Made by a program: the position numbers and the translations under genes. A DNA stretch of 64,000 nucleotides from Halalkalibacter suaedae (GTDB taxonomy: Bacteria > Bacillota > Bacilli > Bacillales > Bacillaceae_D): the NCBI RefSeq assembly GCF_017939705.1, contig NZ_JAGKSQ010000004.1, positions 361,213 to 425,212 of the forward strand, written 5' to 3'. Under the pieces are notes generated by a model. The model was not told the DNA's origin. It saw only the letters and a list, made by a program, of their open reading frames with translations, and did no database searches. Below are positions 17,332 to 25,451 of the stretch, one piece after another (position 1 is the stretch's first letter; each line of letters begins with the position of its first letter).

Positions 17332-19467
17332 CTAATCTAAGTATACGTAATCTAGCCGTGGCCCCAATCCACTAAGGATCTCATTTGTAATGGTTCCAGA
17401 TTGGCGTGCAATGTCTTCACAGCGTATTTGTTCGGTTCCATCTACACCTATAATCGTTACAACATCATTGTTTTCTACTTCATGAATATGGGAGACATCA
17501 ATCATTAATTGGTCCATACATATTCGACCGATGATGGGGGCTCTTTTCGAATGCAGCATTACGTAGGCATTGTTTTCGTATAGGCGTCTTGGAATCCCAT
17601 CTGCGTAGCCAATTGTAACAGTAGCGATTTTCATATTCGATTTAGCTGTGAATTGTCTACCATAACTAATAACTTCTCCTGGCTGGATTTCTTTGATTAA
17701 GGCAATTCTTGCTTTTAGTGATAACACGGGTTTTAAATGAACGCTAGCACGTATTTTGTCATCGGCACTTAATACGCCATATAGTGCGATTCCTGGACGT
17801 GCGTAGTCACAAACTAAATCAGGGTAATTTAATATCCCGTAGCTTCCTTGGATATGCAACTTTCCTGTGTGATATCCTTTTGCTTTAAGTAAATCAATCA
17901 TCTGATTAAATTGCTGAATTTGCTTTTGGGTGAATCGAACATCTTCATCTGCTAGACTATCTGCAGTCGATAAGTGAGAGAACATCCCCTCGACTTTTAG
18001 ATTTTTACATTCGAATACCTTTTCGATTTCTGCGAGATTTTCTACATTGACGCCAAGTCTATGCATGCCAGTATCAATTTTTATATGAACTCTAACCTTT
18101 TTGGGGTATTGATTCAGCATCAGTGCATAGGGAAAATCTACTACTGTCTGGATGAGTTGGTATTTTTCTAAACTTGCTAGTTCTTTTGGATTTGTATAGC
18201 CGAGAATAAGAATATCCCCTTTAATTCCATTTTGACGAAGACGTACTCCTTCTGCTAGTGTAGCGACCGCGAACATTTTCAATCCAGCTCGCATTAATTC
18301 CCTTGCAATTGCTACATCCCCATGACCGTAGGCATTCGCTTTGACAACGGGCATTAATTGACAGTGACTAGGAAGTATTCGCTGCAGTTCCTTCGCATTA
18401 TGCCTGAGTGCTGCCAGGTCAATTTCGACCCATGCTCTGTTGTCTGGTAATAAATCAATCTTTCTTTTTCTACCTTTAGGTGAAAATTTCGTTAAAATCC
18501 ATCCTGCAAAAAGGGAGAGAAAGCTAACGATCAAGTAATGAATGAAGTTGTTGTAAATGAATAGCTGTTCCTGATCAATGACCTTAGCAAATCCACGAAC
18601 GAGGACAATCATCCAAGGATGAATTAGATAGATGATTAAGGAAAGGTCACGTAGGGTTTTGCTATTCTTCCCAGGTAATTGTAGTGAAAATAGAAAGAGA
18701 AAATACATACAGGGCACAAGTAGGATGTACATACTATCGTGTCTTTGCCAAGAAAGACTGTTTAGTAAAAGCCCTTCGATAAGTAGTAAAACACTAGAGA
18801 TAACTAGACCTGTGACAATCTGTTTGGTGGAAAGTCTATTATTAGATTTCGAAATTGCCATTCCTAAAAGGAGATAGATAGGGATAAAAAACAGTCCATT
18901 TCTAGTATACTCAAACAGAGTAAAGATCATATCGTAAAAGCTCGTTAGGATATCGGTTTGTTGAACAATTCCGTAGTAACTATCCCCTAGTAGTCCGATG
19001 CCATACAATAGGATCGCTACAAGGAAAGATATAGTAAAACCGAACCTCTGAATTCCAACAGTAACAAGGAATACACCAAGAATCATAGCTGGTAAATACC
19101 ATAGATGATAAAAGGTACCATCAAAAAGAATGTCCTTGATCAGATCTCCCCACAAAAATTTTTCTCCAAAATAGCCTGAATAGAAATTGATAGGTAAAAA
19201 AAGAATGATGGAAATTAAATAGATGGTGCCAATTTTAAGAACAAAACCTTTTATGTAAGCATTGTCCCTTTTTGCAATAGCTGTATAGAGAAAATAACCT
19301 GTTACCATAATGAAGAATGGCACGGCAAAACGTCCAATTATACGAGTGAGTACAAAATCAGCTGTTTCATCCATCGTATACAATGGGGAAGTGTGAACAG
19401 CTACTACGAGCAAGGCTGCTAGTAGACGAAATAGATCTAGTGCTCCGGTGATTTTTGAATGTCCCAT
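17332..19467 (-). CDS. vanT: VanT-like membrane-bound serine/alanine racemase
   Basis: Fusion protein of 711 residues. Residues 1-330 form an acyltransferase-3-like membrane domain of about ten helices (N-terminal ALDLFRLLAALLVVAVHTSPL, GRFAVPFFIMVTGYF). Residues 345-711 are a PLP-dependent fold-type III racemase with RAWVEIDLAALRHN, VVKANAYGHGD (Lys376 binds PLP), MHRLGV, HLSTAD and a C-terminal ATVTIGYADGIPR. This arrangement is specific to VanT enzymes, which take up L-Ser and make D-Ser for D-Ala-D-Ser precursors; the length matches VanTG as I recall it. ATG 19467 follows GGGGTG four bases after the vanXY stop; the longer frame into vanXY is rejected. Confidence 0.93.
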   Translation of the reverse strand: MGHSKITGALDLFRLLAALLVVAVHTSPLYTMDETADFVLTRIIGRFAVPFFIMVTGYFLYTAIAKRDNAYIKGFVLKIGTIYLISIILFLPINFYSGYFGEKFLWGDLIKDILFDGTFYHLWYLPAMILGVFLVTVGIQRFGFTISFLVAILLYGIGLLGDSYYGIVQQTDILTSFYDMIFTLFEYTRNGLFFIPIYLLLGMAISKSNNRLSTKQIVTGLVISSVLLLIEGLLLNSLSWQRHDSMYILLVPCMYFLFLFSLQLPGKNSKTLRDLSLIIYLIHPWMIVLVRGFAKVIDQEQLFIYNNFIHYLIVSFLSLFAGWILTKFSPKGRKRKIDLLPDNRAWVEIDLAALRHNAKELQRILPSHCQLMPVVKANAYGHGDVAIARELMRAGLKMFAVATLAEGVRLRQNGIKGDILILGYTNPKELASLEKYQLIQTVVDFPYALMLNQYPKKVRVHIKIDTGMHRLGVNVENLAEIEKVFECKNLKVEGMFSHLSTADSLADEDVRFTQKQIQQFNQMIDLLKAKGYHTGKLHIQGSYGILNYPDLVCDYARPGIALYGVLSADDKIRASVHLKPVLSLKARIALIKEIQPGEVISYGRQFTAKSNMKIATVTIGYADGIPRRLYENNAYVMLHSKRAPIIGRICMDQLMIDVSHIHEVENNDVVTIIGVDGTEQIRCEDIARQSGTITNEILSGLGPRLDYVYLD

Positions 19468-19471
19468 ACCA

Positions 19472-20230
19472 TCACACCCCGAACATTGTGAGGATAAAGC
19501 CATCAACATTATTACCAGATAGTTGATAGTAGAGCTCATCAGGTATTTTCAGGATGATTGGATTCGCTTCTGCCTTAATGTAGCAAATCTCTATTTTTTT
19601 ATTTTCTGTCTGAAAACAATAGTGCTTTTCCCCGTATTTATAGTCCTGAATAAATGTTACATATTCCTCTAAACAAAGATGATGATCCTGCATGATTTGT
19701 GCATGAGGGTATCCTACGTACCGAAAATGCCACGGCTCATGGGAGATGCCGGTAACTGCTTCCTTGTTCTTTTGATATCGCTCAATAAAACCATATTTTG
19801 CAGCTTGATTTCGGAAGTCTTCAGCAATACCAGAGTAGGGGAAGTGGGGTCTAATGAAATCTATTTTCTCTGCCTGTTCGCCTAAATCAATGGCCAAGCC
19901 TGTCTGGTGTTCACTGCAATTTGGTAATGCCACGTATTTTTCCGTAAATAGCTTCCCATACTCTAGTAAAGAAGTCTGATAGATTTCTTCTTGCTCTTTT
20001 AGACTCCGGTACCCACTAACTAGCGCTATTTTATTTTTAGCAGCAATGGAATCAAGCAGCTGTCCTAAAAGGTTTGCAGTATTTTTTTCTAATAATAATT
20101 CATTGGATCTTAATCCAATGGGTAATAAATGTTTGGTAAATTGACAAGGATTTTTAATAGCATGATTCTTGTTGACGAGTATTTGGTAGCCTTTATGGAT
20201 GTCTTCTTTAGATAAGGTTATTTCACTCAT
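19472..20230 (-). CDS. vanXY: VanXY/VanY-like zinc D,D-peptidase
   Basis: This 252-residue zinc peptidase of the M15B family has the conserved VSGYRS, SEHQTGLAIDLG (His108 and Asp115 bind zinc) and HEPWHFRYVG (Glu165 catalytic base, His168 zinc ligand). There is no signal peptide, as in the bifunctional VanXY enzymes of D-Ala-D-Ser clusters that hydrolyse D-Ala-D-Ala dipeptide and trim pentapeptide in the cytoplasm. It overlaps the ligase stop by four bases (ATGA) and is followed at once by vanT. Assignment to XY rather than Y rests on context and the missing signal. Confidence 0.9.
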   Translation of the reverse strand: MSEITLSKEDIHKGYQILVNKNHAIKNPCQFTKHLLPIGLRSNELLLEKNTANLLGQLLDSIAAKNKIALVSGYRSLKEQEEIYQTSLLEYGKLFTEKYVALPNCSEHQTGLAIDLGEQAEKIDFIRPHFPYSGIAEDFRNQAAKYGFIERYQKNKEAVTGISHEPWHFRYVGYPHAQIMQDHHLCLEEYVTFIQDYKYGEKHYCFQTENKKIEICYIKAEANPIILKIPDELYYQLSGNNVDGFILTMFGV

Positions 20231-21282
20231 TTCTCTAGCCCTAATAGAATGAGCTTGTCTACAAGTGCTCCAAACTCCAATCCAATGCCTTTCATCATCG
20301 TTGGGAATCGGCTATGTTCCGTAAAGCCAGGAAATGTATTTACCTCATTAAAAACGAGCTCATATTCTGGAGTGACAAACATATCGACCCGTGCCAATCC
20401 ACTGCATCCTAATGTACGGTAAATAGTGATTGCTGTCTCCTTCACTTTTTTGGTGAGTTCTTGATTGATTCGAGCAGGGACGTGAATGTTAGACGTTTCT
20501 AACGTGTATTTTTCTTTATAATCAAAAAATTCCGTTGTCAATTCGACCTCATCTATTTCACCGACAGTTAAGGTTTCGTTCCCTAAAATCGCACATCCAA
20601 CTTCGAAGCCCTCAATATTCTCCTCGACAATTACTTGATCATCATAGAGAAAAGCTTGATCAATAGCAGCTTGTAGCTCTTCCTTCTGATAAACCTTTGA
20701 GATCCCGTGGGATGACCCTGCTTTGACCGGCTTTACAAACAAGGGATAGGTAAGGTGGTTTGTTCCCTCGACGACTTCTGATGATAGATACTTAGTTGAC
20801 AAGACAACGGAGGAGGGTGTCCGAATGCCCGCTAAGGATACTAATTGATGAGCTTTGTCTTTATCCATACACAAGGCTGATGAGAGTGTATGACATCCGA
20901 CAATAGGTATGCCAGCAAGGTTAGCAATACCTTGTACAGTACCATCCTCGCCGTGTTTTCCATGTAAAATCGGAAAAACAACATCGATGATTATGGTCTG
21001 AACGGATCCATCCTCTTTGAATTCAATAAGTTTATTTGCATATCTGTCTGGAGATAGTACGACTGAATAACAGTTATCATGATCCTCAAACCATGTATTA
21101 GTGCGGATTTGATCGACCTCGCCATCATAACGAAGCCATCTGCCATCCTCCGTAATCCCAATCATGATAGGTTCGTATTTATTCTTATCTAGGTTGGTAA
21201 TTATGGCATATGCGGATTGTAGCGACACCTCGTATTCACTAGAATAACCACCGAATAAAATAGCAACTTTTATCTTTTCCAT
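20227..21282 (-). CDS. vanG-like: D-Ala-D-Ser ligase (VanG/VanC-like)
   Basis: ATP-grasp ligase of 351 residues: VAILFGGYSSEYEVSLQSA at the N-terminus, VVFPILHGKHGEDGTVQGI, PLFVKPVKAGSSHGISKV (ATP binding), VIVEENIEGFEVGCAILG, FFDYKEKYTLETSNIHVPAR (omega-loop region), GCSGLARVDMFV and FNEVNTFPGFTEHSRFP. The EKYTLETSNIHVPAR stretch and the neighbouring vanT and vanXY favour D-Ala-D-Ser over D-Ala-D-Ala or D-Ala-D-Lac specificity. ATG 21282 follows AAGGAG; the frame continues upstream without another good start. Housekeeping Ddl is the main alternative, but the operon context argues against it. Confidence 0.9.
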   Translation of the reverse strand: MEKIKVAILFGGYSSEYEVSLQSAYAIITNLDKNKYEPIMIGITEDGRWLRYDGEVDQIRTNTWFEDHDNCYSVVLSPDRYANKLIEFKEDGSVQTIIIDVVFPILHGKHGEDGTVQGIANLAGIPIVGCHTLSSALCMDKDKAHQLVSLAGIRTPSSVVLSTKYLSSEVVEGTNHLTYPLFVKPVKAGSSHGISKVYQKEELQAAIDQAFLYDDQVIVEENIEGFEVGCAILGNETLTVGEIDEVELTTEFFDYKEKYTLETSNIHVPARINQELTKKVKETAITIYRTLGCSGLARVDMFVTPEYELVFNEVNTFPGFTEHSRFPTMMKGIGLEFGALVDKLILLGLEK

Positions 21283-21317
21283 TTGATTTTCTCCTTGTTC
21301 GTAAATTTTCAATACAA

Positions 21318-21369
21318 TAAAAAAACACTTTCTATTTGATACAGCAATCGTACCAAGCTAGAAAGTGTT
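21318..21369 (-). terminator. Terminator/attenuator between vanS and the ligase
   Basis: Eleven-bp arms AACACTTTCTA / TAGAAAGTGTT enclose a 24-base loop and are followed on the minus strand by seven Ts, only about 25 bases before the ligase ribosome binding site. It separates the regulatory genes from the resistance genes. Confidence 0.8.
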
Positions 21370-21410
21370 ATTCTTTCGTATTAGATGAAGAAAATCTGAT
21401 TATTTTCTAT

Positions 21411-22544
21411 TTAATTTCTTACAAAATTCCTACGAAGTGTTGGAAGCGAAATGGTGAATTCAATATTGTCGTTAGAACTAGAAACGGAAATGGTTCCTTT
21501 ATGTAATTCGACAATTTCCTTGGCGATCGCTAGTCCTATACCAGCTCCACCTGTATTGGTGCTTCTAGAGCTATCTAAACGGTAAAATCGCTCGAAAATA
21601 CGGGTTAATTTTTCTTTAGGAATGGTATGGCCCTTATTAGAGAATCGAATAGTTACACCTTGTTCTTCTTCGGTAATTCTGATGCTGATCGTACTATCAG
21701 GAAAACTATAACTGACAGCATTTCGAATAATATTATCAAACACTCGCTCCATTTTGCTTACATCACATTTCATCTCGATAGCAATAGGGGAGTCTAACTG
21801 AATTGTTAGATTCTTTTCTTCCATCAGTGGTTGGAACTCAAATGCTATTTGTTCAAGCATTCGGGTTACGTTCACCTGACTCGGCTCTAAGGTTAATTGA
21901 CTTAAACTAAAACGAGTAATGTCAAAAAACTCATTGATTAAGTCTTCCAACCGAACAGCTTTATCTAACGAAATAGAGGTGTACTTTTGCCGGAGTTCTT
22001 TTGATATATCTTGTTCATCTCTCAGTAAGGTTAGATAGCCAATCACGGAAGTAAGGGGTGTCTTTAGATCATGGGCAAGATAAACGATTAAATCATTCTT
22101 TCGTTGCTCGGCTTCCCTTGCTATTCGCTCATTTCGAATCGCTTCTTGCTTGACTTGATTCATTTGATCTTCCACTTGCTTTAACTCTAGCGGTAGACGA
22201 ATCAGCTCATCATTCTTTGACACTAAATCATTACTTGCTTCCACGATAGTATCAAAATAACGACTAATTCTTTTCCAATTAATGACTAGAATGATAATAA
22301 ATCCAATAATCCAACATCCAGCAAGTAACAAAAGGGGATGAATATTAATTAGTTGAAACAGTGACCCAAAGAAGTAATCACTAGGATACCAGTTGGAATT
22401 TAATATAATCAAAGCAGAGATAGAAGCGGTCAAAATTAATCCAACAGTGAAAAGAATGACCATAACAACGAATCTGTAAAATATTGCTCTTGTTATGTCC
22501 TTGCCTAAATAAGTTGACTTACGATTACTCAATGGTATAGCCAA
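21411..22544 (-). CDS. vanS: VanS-like sensor histidine kinase
   Basis: This 377-residue kinase has two transmembrane helices (about residues 25-50 and 72-90) with a short extracellular loop, a HAMP/coiled-coil segment, a HisKA domain with YLAHDLKTPLTSVIGYL (His is the phosphorylation site; this box is typical of VanS), and HATPase_c motifs IIRNAVSYSFP, FSNKGHTIP, IFERFYR and GAGIGLAIAKEI. It would phosphorylate the adjacent VanR in response to glycopeptide or lipid II damage. The frame opens with TTG at 22544 inside the vanR end; another in-frame TTG four codons on is better spaced from the GGGGGG ribosome binding site, so the exact start is unsure. Confidence 0.92.
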   Translation of the reverse strand: MAIPLSNRKSTYLGKDITRAIFYRFVVMVILFTVGLILTASISALIILNSNWYPSDYFFGSLFQLINIHPLLLLAGCWIIGFIIILVINWKRISRYFDTIVEASNDLVSKNDELIRLPLELKQVEDQMNQVKQEAIRNERIAREAEQRKNDLIVYLAHDLKTPLTSVIGYLTLLRDEQDISKELRQKYTSISLDKAVRLEDLINEFFDITRFSLSQLTLEPSQVNVTRMLEQIAFEFQPLMEEKNLTIQLDSPIAIEMKCDVSKMERVFDNIIRNAVSYSFPDSTISIRITEEEQGVTIRFSNKGHTIPKEKLTRIFERFYRLDSSRSTNTGGAGIGLAIAKEIVELHKGTISVSSSNDNIEFTISLPTLRRNFVRN

Positions 22545-23229
22545 CCCCCCATACTGTTTTAATAAACTTCGGATTTCTTGATTTTTCGTTCATCTTTTCT
22601 CGTAAACGACCAATATGGGCCATCACTGTGTTATTGTTATCAATGTATTTTTCTCCCCAAACTGCTTCAAAAAGGTCTTCGGATGAAACGACCTTCCCTT
22701 TGTTCTCACATAAATACCATAAGATCGAAAATTCTAGCGGTGTAAGGGGGAGCTGTTTGTCGTAAAGGATACATTTATGATTGTCTTTATTGATATATAA
22801 TCCTGCAAAATCATATGTCTTAGGATTTACGTCGATGTTTTCGGATGTTTCCGTTGGGTTATAGCGCTTATACCTTCTTAATTGGGCCTTTACTCGTGCA
22901 ACCATTTCTAGGGGGTTAAAAGGTTTGGTAATATAGTCATCTGCACCAAGCGTAAGTCCGGTAATTTTATCTATATCTTCTATTTTTGCTGTTAACATAA
23001 TAATAGGATAATGATATTTTTCCCTAATTCGCTGACATAAGGTAAAGCCATCTACGTCTGGTAACATAATATCTAGTATGGCTAAATCAAATGTTGTGGA
23101 TTGAATACAATCTAACGCTTCCTTTCCGTTAGATAATTTATGAACGACATACCCTTCATTCGTAAGATATACCTCGATTAAACTAGCAATTTCTGTTTCA
23201 TCTTCAACAATTAAAACACTTGTACTCAT
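22525..23229 (-). CDS. vanR: VanR-like response regulator
   Basis: OmpR-family regulator of 234 residues. The receiver domain has VLIVEDETEIASL, LAILDIMLPDVDGF (phospho-acceptor Asp), MLTAKIEDIDKITGLTLGADDYITKPF, followed by a winged-helix domain (LPLTPLEFSILWYLCENKGKVVSSEDLFEAVWG, VMAHIGRLREKM, KTVWGVGYTIE). ATG 23229 is preceded by GAAGGTGAAGAA; the longer frame lacks a ribosome binding site. It is the first gene of the van-like cluster and would activate it and its own promoter. Confidence 0.93.
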   Translation of the reverse strand: MSTSVLIVEDETEIASLIEVYLTNEGYVVHKLSNGKEALDCIQSTTFDLAILDIMLPDVDGFTLCQRIREKYHYPIIMLTAKIEDIDKITGLTLGADDYITKPFNPLEMVARVKAQLRRYKRYNPTETSENIDVNPKTYDFAGLYINKDNHKCILYDKQLPLTPLEFSILWYLCENKGKVVSSEDLFEAVWGEKYIDNNNTVMAHIGRLREKMNEKSRNPKFIKTVWGVGYTIE

Positions 23230-23284
23230 TTCTTCACCTTCATTGTTAAGAGATAATTGCTGCATTCTACTAAACTTCAATTGG

Positions 23285-23293
23285 ATTATATCA
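23285..23293 (-). promoter_or_regulatory. Extended -10 promoter element upstream of vanR
   Basis: On the minus strand the sequence reads TGATATAAT, a perfect TATAAT with the TGn extension, 56 bases before the vanR start codon. The -35 region is poor, as often tolerated with an extended -10 or with an activator. Confidence 0.6.
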
Positions 23294-23329
23294 TAGTTCT
23301 TCTGACAAGAAATGATATTCATAAGCGAC

Positions 23330-23770
23330 AGGTGAGTAGGTTTCGAACAAGAAGAACGTTATACGAAGCAATCCTACCAGATGGGCTTGTAATACCGTTT
23401 TTATCAAATTGATGAAAGCGGGAAAATAAGTACATCTTCTCTAAAAAATAAAAAAAGGAAAGGTTCTGGTGACTCAAACGGATCCTGTTCTAAAGACAGA
23501 AGGCAGTACAATATACTTAGGAGTGTCAGAGGAATTTTCCGTTCTTAAGGGTGGGGTGTTCTGATTGTCATCCTTTATCTAAACAATGTACATACGTTGA
23601 AAACATTAATGAAGCAGTTAATACAATGGCTATAAGAAGTAAGAGGGCAAGATTAGCTGTGTTATATCACCAAACTAAGAGTCGTATCCTGTCACTAGTG
23701 ATATCAAAACCTGCAAAAAAGGGATGTTAGAGTCACCCCAATTCTTTTATAAAATAGGAAGGAGATCATA
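23330..23770. other. Intergenic stretch with short broken open frames
   Basis: About 440 bases between vanR and the next gene hold no complete gene. Three short plus-strand frames are visible: one ending near 23418, one near 23470-23564 whose end reads IYLGVSEEFSVLKGGVF, and one near 23570-23730 containing NEAVNTMAIRSKRARLAVLY. None has a good start. They may be remnants of decayed genes but I recognise no family. Confidence 0.3.
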
Positions 23771-24676
23771 ATGGTAAAAAAGTACGGACTGATTTTGATC
23801 CTTACAATCGCGATGACTGCTTGTACAAACGAGGAAATGGTAGAAGAAGAAATAATGAAGGATGAAAAAACGGAACGAGACTGGGCATCTATTTCTTTGT
23901 TTGATTGGGAGAAGGAGGAAATTCGCTTACCGAAGGAGGAGTTTCAAGATTACTTACATTGGCTTAGTAGTCGTGAAGATTCTGAAATTGAAAAGGCCGA
24001 AATGATTGATCATAAGACCATCGATGTCTACTTCAGTGATAATATGGATGAATTACTCGTTGACATACCTGAAGAACTGGTGGTTGAGCCGACTAAAGTT
24101 TACGAGACGGTGGCAAGTATCCAGGATACCCACTTGCGTGAAGCCTACAAAGCATCGACCTACTATCAGAATCAGATTGAGCCGACCATTCGTTATTATG
24201 ACAATGAGGATCAATTAATAGTATCATTCAACCAATCAGCTGAGGTGCGCACACAAGAAGAGGAAGAACGTAAGGAACAAAACCGTACAGACCTTGGCAC
24301 GTATGGTTTCAATCAATCCGTGATGTTTGAGAATTTTACCATCACCTTTACGGGGGGGAATAACATTCCAAGAAGGTTGGAGGACGAAATATATACACCG
24401 AAGCATGTCGTTCATCTTGGAGTTGAGTTTGAAAATACATCCGATCGCAAGTTTTTTGCATCCGTTGATTTATTTACGATTACGGATTCCTGGGGGAATG
24501 AACTCGATCTTTATAAATTTGATGATCGCCTGGCCGAATTCGTTGATCCAGGCCAAGCGATTCACGGCCCGATCTACTTTGTCGCATCTGGTAAAGGTCC
24601 TTATGAACTAACATATCGAACAGAGGAATCGAAAGCGACGTGGATTGTGGAAGATGAGAGGGTAGGGCTCGATTAA
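23771..24676 (+). CDS. Lipoprotein with C-terminal Ig-like domain
   Basis: This 301-residue protein has a type II signal peptide with lipobox MTAC (Cys18), an acidic, helical N-terminal region, and a C-terminal beta-rich domain of about 120 residues (FENFTITFTGG, VVHLGVEFENTSDRKFF, TDSWGNELDLYKFDD, GPIYFVASGKGPYELTY). The last part resembles the telokin-like, DUF4352/DUF5068-type domains common in Bacillus surface lipoproteins. Function unknown. Monocistronic, with a ribosome binding site GGAAGGAG and its own terminator. Confidence 0.85.
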   Translation: MVKKYGLILILTIAMTACTNEEMVEEEIMKDEKTERDWASISLFDWEKEEIRLPKEEFQDYLHWLSSREDSEIEKAEMIDHKTIDVYFSDNMDELLVDIPEELVVEPTKVYETVASIQDTHLREAYKASTYYQNQIEPTIRYYDNEDQLIVSFNQSAEVRTQEEEERKEQNRTDLGTYGFNQSVMFENFTITFTGGNNIPRRLEDEIYTPKHVVHLGVEFENTSDRKFFASVDLFTITDSWGNELDLYKFDDRLAEFVDPGQAIHGPIYFVASGKGPYELTYRTEESKATWIVEDERVGLD

Positions 24677-24732
24677 TAGGCCGTTTAATCAGGTAGATGC
24701 CTGTCTAAGAATCTTTCAGGCACGCATAATAA

Positions 24733-24775
24733 AAAATGCACAATGGGCAATGTTGCCCTTTGTGCATTTTTGTGT
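24733..24775 (+). terminator. Terminator after the lipoprotein gene
   Basis: Long stem AAAATGCACAA-GGGCAA / TTGCCC-TTGTGCATTTT with a short loop and terminal T run. Confidence 0.85.
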
Positions 24776-24812
24776 TATAAATTTATCTATGTTCATTTAA
24801 TGGGGTGAAGGG

Positions 24813-25424
24813 ATGTCAGAAGAAAGTCTAAGGCTGAAAAAGAAAAATGCTACAAGACAGGCTCTTGCTGAAGCTGCTTTTGAATTAGCGATGGAGTGTG
24901 GGGTAGATGGTTTTGTAGTAGAGGATATCGTGAAAAAGGCAGGTTTTTCAAGGAGGACATTTGCTAATCATTTTTCCTGTAAGGAAGAGGCTATAGCTAG
25001 TGCTCTGACGATGGGTGATTTTCAAGAAACAGAAGAAGAGACGTCTTCGGCATTAGAAGGTCTTACACCATTAAGTATGATCGAGTTACATATTCTGCGT
25101 AGTTTTACGATTGATAAATTAACAAGACTACATGAATTAGTTTCATTATCTAAAGGCCATCCAACTCTTAGATTGTATGTAACCGGTGCTTTAAAAGGAG
25201 TACAGGACTATGCAAGAAATTGGATCAGTGAAGAGTTTGGTAGTGAATACTCCGATGAGTATTATCACCTATTAATTGGTGCGGTATTTGGTGCGGTCAT
25301 GCCTGTACTTGATGGAAGTATTAATGTTCAGCTTCCTGTAGGTGATGTAGACAAGCAAGATAACAATGATTTCGATGAATACATGAAAATCGTATTCTCA
25401 AAATTAAGAGAAGGCTTCAAGTAA
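24813..25424 (+). CDS. TetR-family regulator
   Basis: This 203-residue protein has an N-terminal TetR helix-turn-helix (KKNATRQALAEAAFELAMECGVDGFVVEDIVKKAGFSRRTFANHFSCKEEAI) and a helical ligand-binding C-terminus. It lies 27 bases upstream of an MMPL-type exporter on the same strand, so it very probably represses this two-gene operon and is relieved by a substrate of the pump. ATG follows ATGGGGTGAAGGG. Confidence 0.93.
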   Translation: MSEESLRLKKKNATRQALAEAAFELAMECGVDGFVVEDIVKKAGFSRRTFANHFSCKEEAIASALTMGDFQETEEETSSALEGLTPLSMIELHILRSFTIDKLTRLHELVSLSKGHPTLRLYVTGALKGVQDYARNWISEEFGSEYSDEYYHLLIGAVFGAVMPVLDGSINVQLPVGDVDKQDNNDFDEYMKIVFSKLREGFK

Positions 25425-25451
25425 GTTAAACATAGGGTAGGGGTGCAGAGA

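Noticed and set aside
17332..21282. VanA/VanB-type D-Ala-D-Lac cluster
   Set aside because: There is no VanH dehydrogenase and no separate VanX; the VanT serine racemase points to D-Ala-D-Ser.
20227..21282. Housekeeping D-Ala-D-Ala ligase
   Set aside because: Tight coupling to vanXY and vanT and the EKYTLETSNIHVPAR stretch make a resistance-type ligase more likely.
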